A stretch of DNA of 56,274 nt from Cytophagaceae bacterium (GCA_027490155.1 JAIXYP010000056.1:1-56274); one strand, 5' to 3'. Counted from the stretch's first letter, positions 8,951 through 19,300 are shown. A program made the numbers and translations. Notes: generated by a model from the letters alone, not told the origin.

Positions 8951-10165
8951 CTAGAGTATCTGTAGGACTAATCCCTTGAGGTATTCGCCTTCGGGGTGGT
9001 AGATGCTGATGGGGTGGTCCAGCGGCTGGGTCATTTGGTGCAAAATCCGGACCGGACGACCAATATCCGCTGCAGCACCAAAGACGATCTTGCGGAACAA
9101 GTCACGGTCGATTAGCTGTGAGCAACTATAGGTAAAGAGCAGTCCCCCAGGCTTAACGCAGCGCATACCCTGCATATTGAGCTCTTTATAACCTCGGGCC
9201 GCATTGTTGACAGCTCGGACGTTTTTGGCAAAAGCGGGTGGGTCTAGCACAACGATGTCCCAGTCTTGCGGTTGCTGTTTGAGGTAGGCAAAACAGTCTT
9301 GCGCTATGGCTTCATGGTTGACTTCTAGGCCAAAGTTGAGGCTGATATTACCTTCTGCTAGGGCACAGGCATCTTTGCTGATATCGACGGATACCACTTT
9401 TGTGGCTCCACCAGCTAAGGCCGCTACCGAAAACCCACCACTGTAGGCAAAGGCATTCAATATCGACTTGCCAGCCGCTAAGTGCCGCAATAGGTTTCTG
9501 TTCTCGCGCTGGTCGATGAAAAAGCCCGTTTTCTGCCCATTGACGACATCAATATTAAACTTGAGGCCATGTTCTACACCCACCAAGTCGCCAAAGTCGG
9601 CTGTTTCTGGGCCGCCTAGTTGCCAGCCATTTTCGCCGACGGCGGGTGCGCCTGTACCATCATAGCTTTTGTTCTTGAGGTAGATATGGCCGAAACCAAG
9701 GCCTTGGAGTAGCTCGACCCAAAGGGCCAAACGTTGATTGGTGGCTGGTGTACGCAGTTGCAGAACGACCACACGCCCACCATAGACATCGGCCACGATG
9801 CCTGGTAGTTCGTCTCCTTCCGCATGGATGAGGCGATAGGTATCAGTGCTGGAGCCCGAGGTATTATCGTAAGCCTTGGTGATATAGGTCTGGCGCAGCT
9901 GGTAAGCATCTGCAAATCGGCTTTGCCAGAAGGCCTTGGTTGGCTCTGCATCATGGTCGCCAAAGGCAAACATTCGTCCGACGATTTGGCTAGCCGGGTC
10001 AAAAAAGGCAAGCCCTAGGGTTTTGCTGGTGGCATCTGCAACGCGGACGATGCTCCCGGCAGGCACGGCAGGCAGCTGCTGAACGGCCCCGCTGAAGATC
10101 CAGGGGTGGCGATTGAGGATGGCTTTGTCGCGTTTGGGCTTGAGGGCTAAGGTAGGGAGTGACAT
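8951..10165 (-). CDS. rlmI: Class I SAM-dependent rRNA methyltransferase, RlmI type
   Basis: This 404-residue cytosine-C5 methyltransferase resembles RlmI, which modifies C1962 of 23S rRNA in E. coli. It has an N-terminal PUA domain (about 1-75, with RHPWIFSGAV), the EAEGD-like IHAEGDELPGIVADVYGG segment, GQKTGFFIDQRENR, a SAM-binding motif NAFAYSGGFSVAALAGGA, and the catalytic VVLDPPAFAKN. The later PGGLLFTYSCSQ motif is also intact. I start at the ATG at 10165; a TTG three codons upstream is in frame. The gap to lptC is only 6 bases, suggesting cotranscription. Confidence 0.92.
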   Translation of the reverse strand: MSLPTLALKPKRDKAILNRHPWIFSGAVQQLPAVPAGSIVRVADATSKTLGLAFFDPASQIVGRMFAFGDHDAEPTKAFWQSRFADAYQLRQTYITKAYDNTSGSSTDTYRLIHAEGDELPGIVADVYGGRVVVLQLRTPATNQRLALWVELLQGLGFGHIYLKNKSYDGTGAPAVGENGWQLGGPETADFGDLVGVEHGLKFNIDVVNGQKTGFFIDQRENRNLLRHLAAGKSILNAFAYSGGFSVAALAGGATKVVSVDISKDACALAEGNISLNFGLEVNHEAIAQDCFAYLKQQPQDWDIVVLDPPAFAKNVRAVNNAARGYKELNMQGMRCVKPGGLLFTYSCSQLIDRDLFRKIVFGAAADIGRPVRILHQMTQPLDHPISIYHPEGEYLKGLVLQIL

Positions 10166-10463
10166 CAGGGACAATTAGGCTGCAATATAGTGGTTTGGGG
10201 TGGGGGCTGGGGCAGGCATTGAATTTGAAGGCCCATTGATTTGAAGGTTTTGATGTCACTGTGTTATCCATAGCCAAGATACCCGTAGGCATCCAAGGGT
10301 TGATGAATATCTGTTTTTAACCCCAAGCAGCTGCGAGTGATACTGATTTCTGCTCCAATATCTTCACCCAAGCTGCCATTTTTCCTACAGCCCAAACGCA
10401 GCAAAAATTTGCGGGTAACAGGCAAGTATTGTCTGAATGGGTACGGAAGCCGTATGTAGCTAG
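10166..10463. other. Non-coding stretch upstream of rlmI, probably more gene debris
   Basis: About 300 bases without an intact gene. The right half (from about 10320) has short open stretches in changing frames just before the recognisable decayed T9SS cargo gene. It is probably the further-eroded upstream part of that gene, but I could not identify a domain in it. Confidence 0.4.
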
Positions 10464-10892
10464 ATCACCAGCACCGAGGGCAATGCAGTGGTCATCAACT
10501 GGTAGTAGGGGCTCAATGTCCAGAGGATCCTGTCCGTTACCGAGATCACTACCAACGGCTGCATTTGCCGCCCAACGGACTTAGTGATCAGGTTTGATAG
10601 CCTAGCAAATCAACCCACCTCAGGCTGTGATATTGACAACTACCCCCTCACGGTGTCTAACGTCATCACCCCCAATGGCGACAACAAAAACGATGCTTTT
10701 ATCCTAGACCGCCTAGCCTGATACCCTGAGGCCCAACTCCGCATCCTGAACCGGTATGGTATGCTTGTGTTCGAAGGGGCACCCTACGCCAACAATTGGG
10801 AAGCGCAAGGCCTAGCGGCTGGCACCTACTATTACCTGCTGGTTACTCGCCGTGGAGCGGTGCTGCGTGGCTGGGTGGAGGTGTTGAAATAG
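10464..10892 (+). pseudogene. Decayed T9SS cargo gene with type-B (gliding motility-associated, CHU_C) sorting domain
   Basis: In one frame from 10464 to the stop at 10890-10892 the translation runs ITSTEGNAVVINW, two stop codons, then a PKD/Ig-like remnant, and finally a clear CHU_C domain. That domain contains VSNVITPNGDNKNDAFILD, an in-frame TGA at 10719-10721, then PEAQLRILNRYGMLVFEG, GLAAGTYYYLLV and GWVEVLK. These are the hallmark blocks of gliding motility-associated C-terminal domains that target proteins for T9SS secretion. At least three internal stops and no start make it non-functional as read. The upstream part has also lost its frame. The gene runs opposite to its neighbours and lies between def and rlmI. 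Confidence 0.85.
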
Positions 10893-10901
10893 GTTTGACC
10901 T

Positions 10902-11465
10902 CTAGCGTGCCTTTGAAAGGAGCGGGAAACTCATCTTGTACTCATTATCGGCAATACCTTTGCTGATGTTGGTCAGCTTAGCTTTCAGCAGTCGTTTGCG
11001 CAGTGGGCTGAAATAGTCCGTGAAGAGCTTGCCCTCGATGTGGTCATACTCATGCTGGATGACCCTAGCGGCCATACCGTCAAAGGTGTCCTCATGATGT
11101 TGTCCGTTTTCGTCTTGGTACTTGATCCGGATGGTATTGTGGCGCATGACCTCACCACGGACACCAGGGATACTGAGGCAGCCCTCTTCGTATGGCCAGA
11201 GCTGACCTGTTTCAGCAATCATCTCGGCATTAACAAAAACCTTTTTGAACCCCTTTAGTTTTTCCTCATCCATTGCTTCGGCATCTACCACAAAGAGGCG
11301 GATACTTTTGCCAATCTGTGGTGCCGCAAGGCCAACGCCATGTGCTAGATACATGGTCTCGAACATATCAGTAGCCAGCTTTGGGACGTCTAGTTGGCTA
11401 AAATCGATGGCTGCGGCCTTCTTCTTGAGTACGGTATCTCCGTAGGCGACAATAGGATAAATCAT
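10902..11465 (-). CDS. def: Peptide deformylase
   Basis: Removes the N-formyl group from new proteins, using a metal held by one Cys and two His. All three signature motifs are present in this 187-residue protein: GVGLAAPQIG (near residue 43), EEGCLSIPG (the metal-binding Cys, near 105) and QHEYDHIEGKLF (the HExxH-type helix, near 150). The ATG at 11465 gives the usual MIYPIVAYGD start; an in-frame TTG six codons upstream is less likely. A small membrane protein, an outer-membrane barrel and coaX lie upstream on the same strand. Confidence 0.97.
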   Translation of the reverse strand: MIYPIVAYGDTVLKKKAAAIDFSQLDVPKLATDMFETMYLAHGVGLAAPQIGKSIRLFVVDAEAMDEEKLKGFKKVFVNAEMIAETGQLWPYEEGCLSIPGVRGEVMRHNTIRIKYQDENGQHHEDTFDGMAARVIQHEYDHIEGKLFTDYFSPLRKRLLKAKLTNISKGIADNEYKMSFPLLSKAR

Positions 11466-11583
11466 GAGGGGTACTAGGGGCAAACCAGCCGAAGGATGGT
11501 GTTAATGGCAATCAAAAGCGACAAAGTCCTATGATCCAGAGCGGTTAACCTTGGTGGGATAACCGCGGGTCAGAATAATAATC

Positions 11584-11892
11584 CTAGTGGGTATGGTCAT
11601 GATGACCGTGGTCATGCGGATGCTCGTGGGCAGTGTTACCAAAGACTTTGATCAGCGTGCCTAATGCAAAGACCCCAAGCCAAGTGGGATATATAATCCA
11701 AAAATTAGGGATATTCCGTCCGACCAGCAGGAGGGCTAGATGTGCCACCGCACTCATGATGATGCCCGTGACGGACAGCATCTGGATGGTGTTGAAGTTG
11801 TATTTTCGGATATCCATAAGTGTGGGGGCCATTGCTGGCACGAAAAGAGTGGGCGAGGTTGCGCACCCCATCACTAAGAACCAGTAGAACAA
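11584..11892 (-). CDS. Small membrane protein with histidine-rich tail
   Basis: About 102 residues with three hydrophobic segments (about 1-20, 40-58 and 66-86) and a striking C-terminal tail, HEHPHDHGHHDHTH, with eight histidines in 14 residues. The first plausible start in frame is a TTG at 11892; an ATG seven codons later (11871) would cut into the first helix. The start is therefore uncertain. I do not recognise the family. The His/Asp-rich tail could bind divalent metal such as zinc, nickel or copper, but it may be only a charged tail. It is followed by def and preceded by the barrel gene on the same strand. Confidence 0.55.
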   Translation of the reverse strand: MFYWFLVMGCATSPTLFVPAMAPTLMDIRKYNFNTIQMLSVTGIIMSAVAHLALLLVGRNIPNFWIIYPTWLGVFALGTLIKVFGNTAHEHPHDHGHHDHTH

Positions 11893-11948
11893 AAATAGGT
11901 TTATTCTGCCAGAACTTAATCATGGCATATTGGCCGCACTCGGTCTGG

Positions 11949-13274
11949 CTAGTCGTGTTTGTAGCGTTTGAACCAAGTGGCATCGTTGAGTGTGATGCCG
12001 AGGCAAGCTTTGATATAGTACTCGCTAATGCCGTTAGCAGCAACACTACCCCGTTGGCCGATCACCAAAGCGGTGCTGATATAGGGGCGGGTGAATTTCG
12101 CCTCCTTACGCACCATTGGTGCCGTGATGCCTAGGCTAACGCTGTAGTCATTGAGTTGTGAGCCTCCTAGGACCAATGGCTGCTGGGTGTAGTTAAGTCC
12201 ACCACGATACGTGCAAATGCCTAGGTAGTTTTTGCTGTAAGCATTAGGCGTCCACTCGCCACCAACGCCGATCATTAAAGAGTTACGGTAGGGGGCTCTT
12301 TGTTCGCCAAAGGTGCTACCTTCGAACAGGCGATACTGCATATCTGCGGTCAGGGTATAGCTCAGTAATTTACTGTAGCTAATGCCAAATCCAAATGCAG
12401 CAGGGTAGGTTGCCTTGACGCTACCACTGGCGACGGTGTCCGTTAGGCGAAAGGCTGTAGTAAAGGAACTGGGCAGGTATTCGATCCGGCCTAATAAATT
12501 CCCGTTTAGGTTTCGACCTAGCTCCGCAAAGCCACCAATGGACAAAAAGTGTTTATCGAGCGTGTCAAGCGGCACGCGATAGTTAAATCCGGCACGGCCT
12601 GTAGCGTCAAAGATGTTGTAGTTGTTGTTGGTGATTACAAAAGGCTCGCCGCTGGCATTAGGGGTGATGACGCCATAGGTAACGTCGTTATTGATGTTGC
12701 CAAAGATGAGGGATGGAGCTAAACCTATTGACCACCGACGGGTAATGTTATAACCCAGATTGAAGTTAACCTTGTTAAGGCCACCACTGCCAGATAGTAC
12801 CTTGTTGAAATTCCGTCCGTCTCCAAAGTAGTTTTTTTCGCTAAAGCGCACGCTGTAGTCAACTGAAGAAAGCGGCATAATCGACAAGTTGGAGACCAGT
12901 CGGTTAGTAAGCGGAAAGGTAAAACTGAGGTATGAAATTCCTCCTCCTCTGCTTTTGTAGGTGGTGTTGACGTCGCTAAGATCCTTAGCGATGTAGCTAA
13001 GGCCTACCTCCAAATTGACCATTTTATGAAAAGTCAACAGAGCAGGGTTCATCAGATTAACGAAATCTGGGTCAGGATTAGCAATACCAGTCATGCCCAT
13101 GCCGAGACTCCGGACGTTTTGCTCAGGTATCAAGTCGCCAAGGCCAAAACGTGATATTGGAGAGTTTCCGAGCACGCTTTGGGCCTGGGATTGACCAACA
13201 AAAAGGGTCAAAATCATCGCAAGGGCGAACCAGCAATACTTGGCTGAAGGGTACGGAACTTGGTTGTTATGCAC
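11949..13274 (-). CDS. Outer-membrane beta-barrel protein, PorV/FadL-like
   Basis: A 441-residue exported protein. With the GTG at 13274 it begins VHNNQVPYPSAKYCWFALAM and has a signal peptide ending near GQSQAQ. The mature part starts SPISRFGLGDL, followed by GMGMTGIANPDPDFVNLMNPA. That Gly-rich, Asn-Pro block is typical of FadL/PorV-type Bacteroidota barrels. Alternating strands follow (LSFTFPLTNRL, FNLGYNITRRWSIGLAPSLI). The GTG overlaps the coaX stop by 8 bases, a coupling that decides the start; longer in-frame readings run backwards through coaX. In other Bacteroidota a barrel of this kind commonly follows coaX, near lptC, which fits here. The transported substrate is unknown. Confidence 0.75.
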   Translation of the reverse strand: MHNNQVPYPSAKYCWFALAMILTLFVGQSQAQSVLGNSPISRFGLGDLIPEQNVRSLGMGMTGIANPDPDFVNLMNPALLTFHKMVNLEVGLSYIAKDLSDVNTTYKSRGGGISYLSFTFPLTNRLVSNLSIMPLSSVDYSVRFSEKNYFGDGRNFNKVLSGSGGLNKVNFNLGYNITRRWSIGLAPSLIFGNINNDVTYGVITPNASGEPFVITNNNYNIFDATGRAGFNYRVPLDTLDKHFLSIGGFAELGRNLNGNLLGRIEYLPSSFTTAFRLTDTVASGSVKATYPAAFGFGISYSKLLSYTLTADMQYRLFEGSTFGEQRAPYRNSLMIGVGGEWTPNAYSKNYLGICTYRGGLNYTQQPLVLGGSQLNDYSVSLGITAPMVRKEAKFTRPYISTALVIGQRGSVAANGISEYYIKACLGITLNDATWFKRYKHD

Positions 13275-14130
13275 GTTGGTTAAATAAATAGATCTGGTTG
13301 AGTCCATCCAGAACCAGATGTTGATTGACTGAAACTTGGGCAGCCAGCAGGGGTGCAAAGGTAGGGCTATCCCCCCCAGAAACGAACACCTCCAGCTGAT
13401 TATATCGTCGTTGGTAGTGGCTAATGTAGCCATTGAGTTCATAAACAATGCCCCAAAACGCGGCCGAAAACATGCAGTTGGCAGTTGAGTCACCCAAGAC
13501 GGTAGGCAAGGCTAGCAGGCTTCCTTCTTGACTTATAGCTGGTTGGGATTCGGTGTCAATAACGTCCGTCATACGGCTCTTATTTTGGTAAGATGCTGCA
13601 TTGTTGTCGTGGCGTAGTGCGGGTAGGCGCGCTGTTAGTTGGTGCATGGCGTCAAGGCGCATTTGCCAACCTGGGCTGATAGATCCGCCAAGATAGGTCC
13701 CTTCGGCTGTCAGGATGTCGGTTGTGATGCAGGTCCCAAGGTCAATTATGAGGGCGGCGCTGGGGGGGGGGTGATTTGCGACCTGTCTCTGGAGTTGGTA
13801 GGCTGCAGCCACAACTGCAATCCGGTCAATGCCGAGGGTCTGGGGCGTGCCGTATTGATTGTCAAACGGGACAGCAGTTTGCTGGTCGATGCCGAATGAC
13901 ACAATGGTATGCTTGTTTTGCTGCTGAAGTTGGCCTAGGAAGGTCGACACTAGGTCATTTGTGTGCTGATCCTGACGGACGGATGCCCATACCAATGACT
14001 CGATGGGGCTTTTTAGTACATCGGTTGGCATTGCTACCTCGCCAGGCTGAGGCCACCACTTCAGCATCCTTCCCTTGTCGTAAAGGGCGGCTTTATTGCG
14101 TGTATTGCCAATGTCTAGCACTAATTGCAT
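13267..14130 (-). CDS. coaX: Type III pantothenate kinase
   Basis: Catalyses the first step of coenzyme A synthesis, phosphorylating pantothenate. This is the CoaX type of the ASKHA superfamily. The phosphate-binding DIGNTRNKAALY opens the protein, LGIDRIAVVAAAY lies near residue 100, IIDLGTCITTDIL near 128 and GGSISPGWQMRLDAMHQ near 148. FVSGGDSP closes the fold near residue 250. At 287 residues it is about 30 longer than usual, because of an Asn/Ser-rich insertion around residues 170-205 that is likely a surface loop. It overlaps the start of the downstream barrel gene. Confidence 0.93.
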   Translation of the reverse strand: MQLVLDIGNTRNKAALYDKGRMLKWWPQPGEVAMPTDVLKSPIESLVWASVRQDQHTNDLVSTFLGQLQQQNKHTIVSFGIDQQTAVPFDNQYGTPQTLGIDRIAVVAAAYQLQRQVANHPPPSAALIIDLGTCITTDILTAEGTYLGGSISPGWQMRLDAMHQLTARLPALRHDNNAASYQNKSRMTDVIDTESQPAISQEGSLLALPTVLGDSTANCMFSAAFWGIVYELNGYISHYQRRYNQLEVFVSGGDSPTFAPLLAAQVSVNQHLVLDGLNQIYLFNQRA

Positions 14131-14323
14131 ATCCGGATTGCTGGGGCTTTTGGGGCCAAATTTGGGTCTTTTTCCCTAAGCCCAACACGACTAATTAGGC
14201 CAAAGTAGAACCTTATAAATACCCCAAGACGCTGCAAATTAGGGTATTGGCTGGCGCTTTGGTGCCACTAAAATCGGTATTAACGGGGCTTTAACGCCTG
14301 CTGGGTCAATTTCTTTCGTATAA

Positions 14324-15250
14324 TTGACTAAAATTTTGACGATCCCGATCCTGACAAGCAGACCTGTGGCAACAACACTCACCCAAACGGCACGTCTCAA
14401 AAGCAAGGCCGAATTCGAAAATTGGCAACTGAGCAAGGTTGCGAGCTATGATCTGGTCTGGCGATTGTTGCCGACCGGATTCTGGGCCGCTGTTTTTCAT
14501 GCAGGTATGGCTCGTTGTGTAGTTGCAATGCAATATCAGTTTGATCTGCCCTTGGCTCCGTCCGAAACCAAGGAGCAACTCCAGAGCATCATAGCCCAGC
14601 ACGAGTGGCTCCAGACCAGTAGTTACAACTCGGTGAAAGTGAGCTGGGGCTGGGGTGGCAGCGTGGTTGTCCCTGCAGACTTTTTTGACATTGCAGAGTT
14701 ACCTCAGATATGTAGTCGAAGCATTGGCCAGCCAGTCCGTGGCCAGGTAGCTGACTTTTATCGCCATGCAGGTGGCCCTGTTTCGGTTTTTTATACCGAC
14801 AGCAATGCAGCAGACTATTTGGCGTTACAATACCGTGCCAGCCGGATCAAACACCTGCACAGCAATGCGGCTTTTGCGCAGCAAGTACAGGATATGGGTG
14901 CAATTGGCGGGACCACAAGGGCGGTGCTTTTGCTGGATAAGGGCTATATCACCATCGTCCTGATTAAGGGCAAAAACTGGCAGCTAGTCAACCGATATGC
15001 CGTCAAAACCCCTCAAGACATTACCTACTTCGTGTTGCTAGCCTTGCAAGAGACTGGTATAGATGTGGGCACCACCCCTCTAAGCATATATGGCGATACG
15101 CAAAGCAACCCCGAGTGGTACCAACCTTTGTTAGGTTATCTGCCAACGGCGGGGGTGGGTAATCTGCCTTCGGCTTGGGCTGCTCATGGTGCCTCAGAAG
15201 TGGATTTAGCCCCTTGGTTTGGTATCTTTGCGATGACAGCCTGTGTATAG
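14324..15250 (+). CDS. DUF3822-family protein
   Basis: A protein of about 308 residues that I assign to the Bacteroidota DUF3822 family. It has an actin-like/ASKHA-type layout, with FHAGMARCVVAMQYQFDLPL early on, VSVFYTDSNAADYLALQY in the middle, and LLLDKGYITIVLIKGKNWQL and PLSIYGDTQ near the end. Its function is unknown. No ATG lies near the N terminus: candidate starts are the TTG at 14324 and a GTG at 14366, and the first ATG would remove about 60 residues. Start confidence is low. It is followed at 113 bases by prmA on the same strand. Confidence 0.7.
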   Translation: MTKILTIPILTSRPVATTLTQTARLKSKAEFENWQLSKVASYDLVWRLLPTGFWAAVFHAGMARCVVAMQYQFDLPLAPSETKEQLQSIIAQHEWLQTSSYNSVKVSWGWGGSVVVPADFFDIAELPQICSRSIGQPVRGQVADFYRHAGGPVSVFYTDSNAADYLALQYRASRIKHLHSNAAFAQQVQDMGAIGGTTRAVLLLDKGYITIVLIKGKNWQLVNRYAVKTPQDITYFVLLALQETGIDVGTTPLSIYGDTQSNPEWYQPLLGYLPTAGVGNLPSAWAAHGASEVDLAPWFGIFAMTACV

Positions 15251-15363
15251 GGCTTATTAGAAACAAGTCCAGTTTGCTTTCTGTTAGCAGGTATGGACCA
15301 TGATCGTTTGCAACTTCGCATACCTAATCTCCCCAATATCAACACCACGATTCTTCTGAACTA

Positions 15364-16236
15364 ATGTCTAGCCAAAGCCCCACCCAACACTTAGTCCTTA
15401 CCGTCACGGCTGTGCCCGAGGTGGCTGAGTTTGTGATCCCGATGGTGGCAGAGCTTGGTTTTGATACGTTTGAAGAGACCGAGGTAGGTTTTGTGACCTC
15501 TATGTTGGCCCAAGTGCCACATACTGACCTTGACGTCTTGCTTGGGCCTCTGGCAGAAAGTGGCATGATCAGCTATACAGCCCAGGTAATTGAGGGCCAA
15601 AACTGGAACGCAGTCTGGGAAGCTAGCATTGATCCAGTCCGGATTGCGCAGGATTGCCGTGTACGCGCTGCCTTCCATGTACCTGACAGGACTATCCGAT
15701 ACGACATCGTTATCACACCCAAAATGGCATTTGGCACAGGCCACCATGCCACTACGGCCCAAGTGATGCGATACATGCTCAAACACGACTTATCAGGACT
15801 TTCAGTCCTCGATGCAGGTAGTGGCTCTGGGGTTTTGGCCATTTTAGCTGAGCTTCAAGGAGCTAACCGTGTTTTTGCATACGATAATGACCCTTGGTGT
15901 GTCGAGAGCATTGCCGAAAATATTGCAGGTAACGGTTGCCAGCAAGTTGTTGGTGCCCTCGGTACCATCAGGACAGTGGAAGCGGGCGAACCCTTTGATT
16001 GGGTGCTGGCTAACATTAACCGTAACATCTTGCTTGATGAAATGGATGGTTATGAGCGCAATCTCAAGGCTGGTGGTAAACTGGTCCTGAGCGGATTTCA
16101 TGAAGAGGATATTGCTGCCTTAACGGCTAAGGCATCCGCCCTGGATCTGCATTATCACACCCATACACTCGAAGGGCCTTGGGCGATGTTGGCTTTTAAC
16201 AAGCCAATGATACCTACTCTGACGAATACTGATTGA
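15364..16236 (+). CDS. prmA: Ribosomal protein L11 methyltransferase
   Basis: A cytoplasmic SAM-dependent enzyme that trimethylates ribosomal protein L11. The 290-residue length is normal. An N-terminal substrate-recognition domain (about 1-95, with the EGQNWNAVWEAS segment) precedes the methyltransferase fold. MAFGTGHHATTAQVMRYM and LDAGSGSGVLAILAELQGA form the SAM site, and DWVLANINRNILLDEM is the catalytic N(I)N motif. LVLSGFHEED closes the domain. The ATG at 15364 is the natural start. The giant exported-protein gene begins about 105 bases downstream. Confidence 0.96.
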   Translation: MSSQSPTQHLVLTVTAVPEVAEFVIPMVAELGFDTFEETEVGFVTSMLAQVPHTDLDVLLGPLAESGMISYTAQVIEGQNWNAVWEASIDPVRIAQDCRVRAAFHVPDRTIRYDIVITPKMAFGTGHHATTAQVMRYMLKHDLSGLSVLDAGSGSGVLAILAELQGANRVFAYDNDPWCVESIAENIAGNGCQQVVGALGTIRTVEAGEPFDWVLANINRNILLDEMDGYERNLKAGGKLVLSGFHEEDIAALTAKASALDLHYHTHTLEGPWAMLAFNKPMIPTLTNTD

Positions 16237-16341
16237 TCAAAACGTGCCTAGATGTTTGTCTGGGCATTCTGAGTGCTTATTTTGGATTCATGGAAGGGCC
16301 CCAGCGGCACCAATTCTGCATCCGCCCAACAGGTGATAGGA

Positions 16342-19300
16342 GTGAACACGAAAAAAAGAACGATACTAATACTGCTTTTGCTGGGCTCCTGGATACAGGT
16401 TTTGGCTCAGGGAGGGCGGTTTTCTGGCAAGGTTGAGGAATTTCCGGATGAAATGACCCTATACCTCAAAAACGCCAAGCTCCAGAGTGTGGATAAGGTG
16501 GCTGACGAGTTTGCGGCCAACTTCAAAGGTGGGACTTTCAATGACCAACAAAAGGCCAAGATTATCCTCGTTAGCCAATTAATGGCAGGCCAAGGTATGG
16601 GACCGGTGCCGTACTTTTCAGGGTTTTGTAGTCTGATTAACACAGCCATTACTGCCCAAACAGATCCTACTCGCCTTGATCAGCTGCTCCTTACCTGCCA
16701 TAAAGCGATCTATAATGTCCAGCAGCCTACCTATGTCAACATCATGGCCGGTATGCGCCAGTTCCTGGACAAACATGAACTCTACGCCAATGCCTTCCTG
16801 AAACTACGAGTAAGTAACGAGAATTTTCAGTTTGACTATGTAGGCGGTAAGCGTTTACCAGGGGATACTGTTGGCCTTTATGCTGAGCAAAACCCTGTCT
16901 ATGTCGACCCACCAGCAGCACCTGAGCCAGAGAGGGACAACTTTGGCAACTTTGTACCTGAGCAAGCTCGTCAACCAGAGGTTAAAGGAGCGCTTATCAG
17001 GTTTAGCAAGCTGGACCTGACTTGGGCCACAACCTACGACAGCACGTCTTTAAAAGGGACTACCGGTGCAGCTCTACTCGAAAATTCGACCTTTATTGGC
17101 GAGGGAGGTGATTTTGATTGGACAGTTACTGGCCTTGACCCAAGCGAAGCTGTTGCCACGCTCAAAAAGTTTAGTTTTAGGTTGGAGCGGGCCGAGTTTG
17201 CATGCGACCATGCCATCCTGAAGTACCCTAAACTCACAGACAAACCAGTGCCGGGTACTTTTGAGTTCAAAAGCACTCCGCACAAAACGCCCGAAAGTGC
17301 GGCCTACCCCAAGTTTCGGTCCTATTTCGCTACCTATCTCCTCAAGAACACCCCCGAGGATGTCACCTGTAGTGGTGGTGTGAGCCTTGACGGGCGATAC
17401 CACAACACAAGCAATGTTTTTGAGAATGGCGGTACCATCTCAATCAAATATAAAGGTAATGTGGTTTATCGTGGCGTTGGAAACCGGTTTGAGTTTCGGG
17501 ACAGCACAGTTATCTCTCCAGAGGCTAGCAACGTTTTCTACTGGAAGGGGGATAGTACGTTTCAGCCAGGTGCGCGCCTAATCTACCTCACTAACCAAAA
17601 GGTCCTGCGGCTTATCACACGCAAAAGTCGATTTGAAGGCACCCCTTACCTAGACACCTACCACAAAGTTGAAGTTACCTGCGACGAGGTTCGGGTCCGG
17701 CTGGATAGTGCCAAGGTTGAGTACCTGATCACGTCCGCTAACAACAGGGTACCTGCAATTTTTGAGTCTATCGATCGGTATGATGAGGATCGCATCGCAA
17801 CCCTACAGGGTATCTACGAGCATAATGCCTTGCTGATGCTCATGAAGCATTACGTCAAGAACAAAAGCGACATCATCTACGTCAACGAGATCGCAGGCAA
17901 CATCAAAGGTCCTATCAATGCCCTTTATGGGTCGCTAAATACCTTGGCGGGCTACGGCTTTATCAAGTTTAACAAAGTGCAGGACAAGGTAGTCCTGACG
18001 GACAAAATCAAACACTATTACCAAAGCCTCAAGGGGACAAAGGACTTTGACAATGTGACCATACCGTCCGTGTCACCAAACAAGCCCAATGCCATTCAGG
18101 ATCTCGAAAAACGTGAGATCTTGATGAATGGAGTTGACAAGTTTGTCATTGCTGACTCGCTAGACGTATTCGTGATCCCGAAGGATAAGGAGATGAAACT
18201 CCTCAAGGATCGGGACATCCAGTTTGATGGCAAGATTAATGCAGGTGTCTTCCTGACCCATGGCAAGAAGTTTAAGTTCGATTATACCAATTTTAAGGTG
18301 GTACTCGAGCAAATTGATTCGATAGGCATCAAGCTTCCTCCTGTCCGGGACTCAATCACTGGTAAGCTCAAGCCAGCCTCTCCTGTCAAACTCGAGAACA
18401 AGCGCCATGGCGATGCAAGCCCTGATAGCGTTATGGCCGCGTCTCTGGCCAAAAAGAATAAGGTCAAAACCCATGGTACCCTCTTCATTAACAAACCAAA
18501 CAATAAGTCTGGGCGCAAGAAGCTGCCGATGTATCCCATATTTGATGTGGTAGACTTTAGCTTCGTTTACTTTGACGGCAAGCAGATCTTGGGTGGGGCC
18601 TATAATCAAGAGATTTACTTTACCGTACCTCCGTTCAATATCGACTCCACTGCGAGTACCAACTTGGCTGCAATTAGTTTTGATGGCACTTTCCATTCGG
18701 ACAATATTTTCCCGGATTTTAAGGAGCAGCTGAAGATTATGCCTGATAGGTCACTCGGTTTTGTGCACAAAGTGCCAGTGACTGGTTACAAGCTCTACAA
18801 AGGCGATGCTGTTTTCAATGGTGTAGTTAGGCTAGACAATAAGGGTATGCGGGGTAAGGGCGAGATGAAGTACCTGACAAGCACCATCAAGTCAGATGAC
18901 TTTATCTTCTATCAGGACTCGGTGATTGCCAAGGGTAATACGTTTGTGTTACGCGAAGCGAACGACAAAATGGGGAACTTCCCAGATGCAGTCGCAGCTG
19001 GTTTCTCTATGAAATGGTTGCCAAAACGCGATAGTCTTATTGTTCGGAACGATACCGCACGTGGCCCATTCAGGATGTATAAGGCCACTACGACGCTTGA
19101 TGGTCAATTGGTACTAAGTTCTGGTGGTGTGGTCAAAGGTGGCGGCATTGTCAAACGCCAAGGCTCGCAGGTCGAGTCGCGTGATATGACCTTTGCCATC
19201 GATAACTTCAAAGGGCGTGAGGCCAACTTCGAGATCGAGTCCAGCACCGAAGGTAAACCAGCTATGAAGAGCACCAATGTCAAGTTTAAGTATGACATGG

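Noticed and set aside
11705-12046. A 113-codon minus-strand frame bridging the small membrane protein and the barrel gene
   Set aside because: It covers parts of both neighbours in another frame and contains no domain-like segment. The His-tailed frame in the same place has membrane helices.
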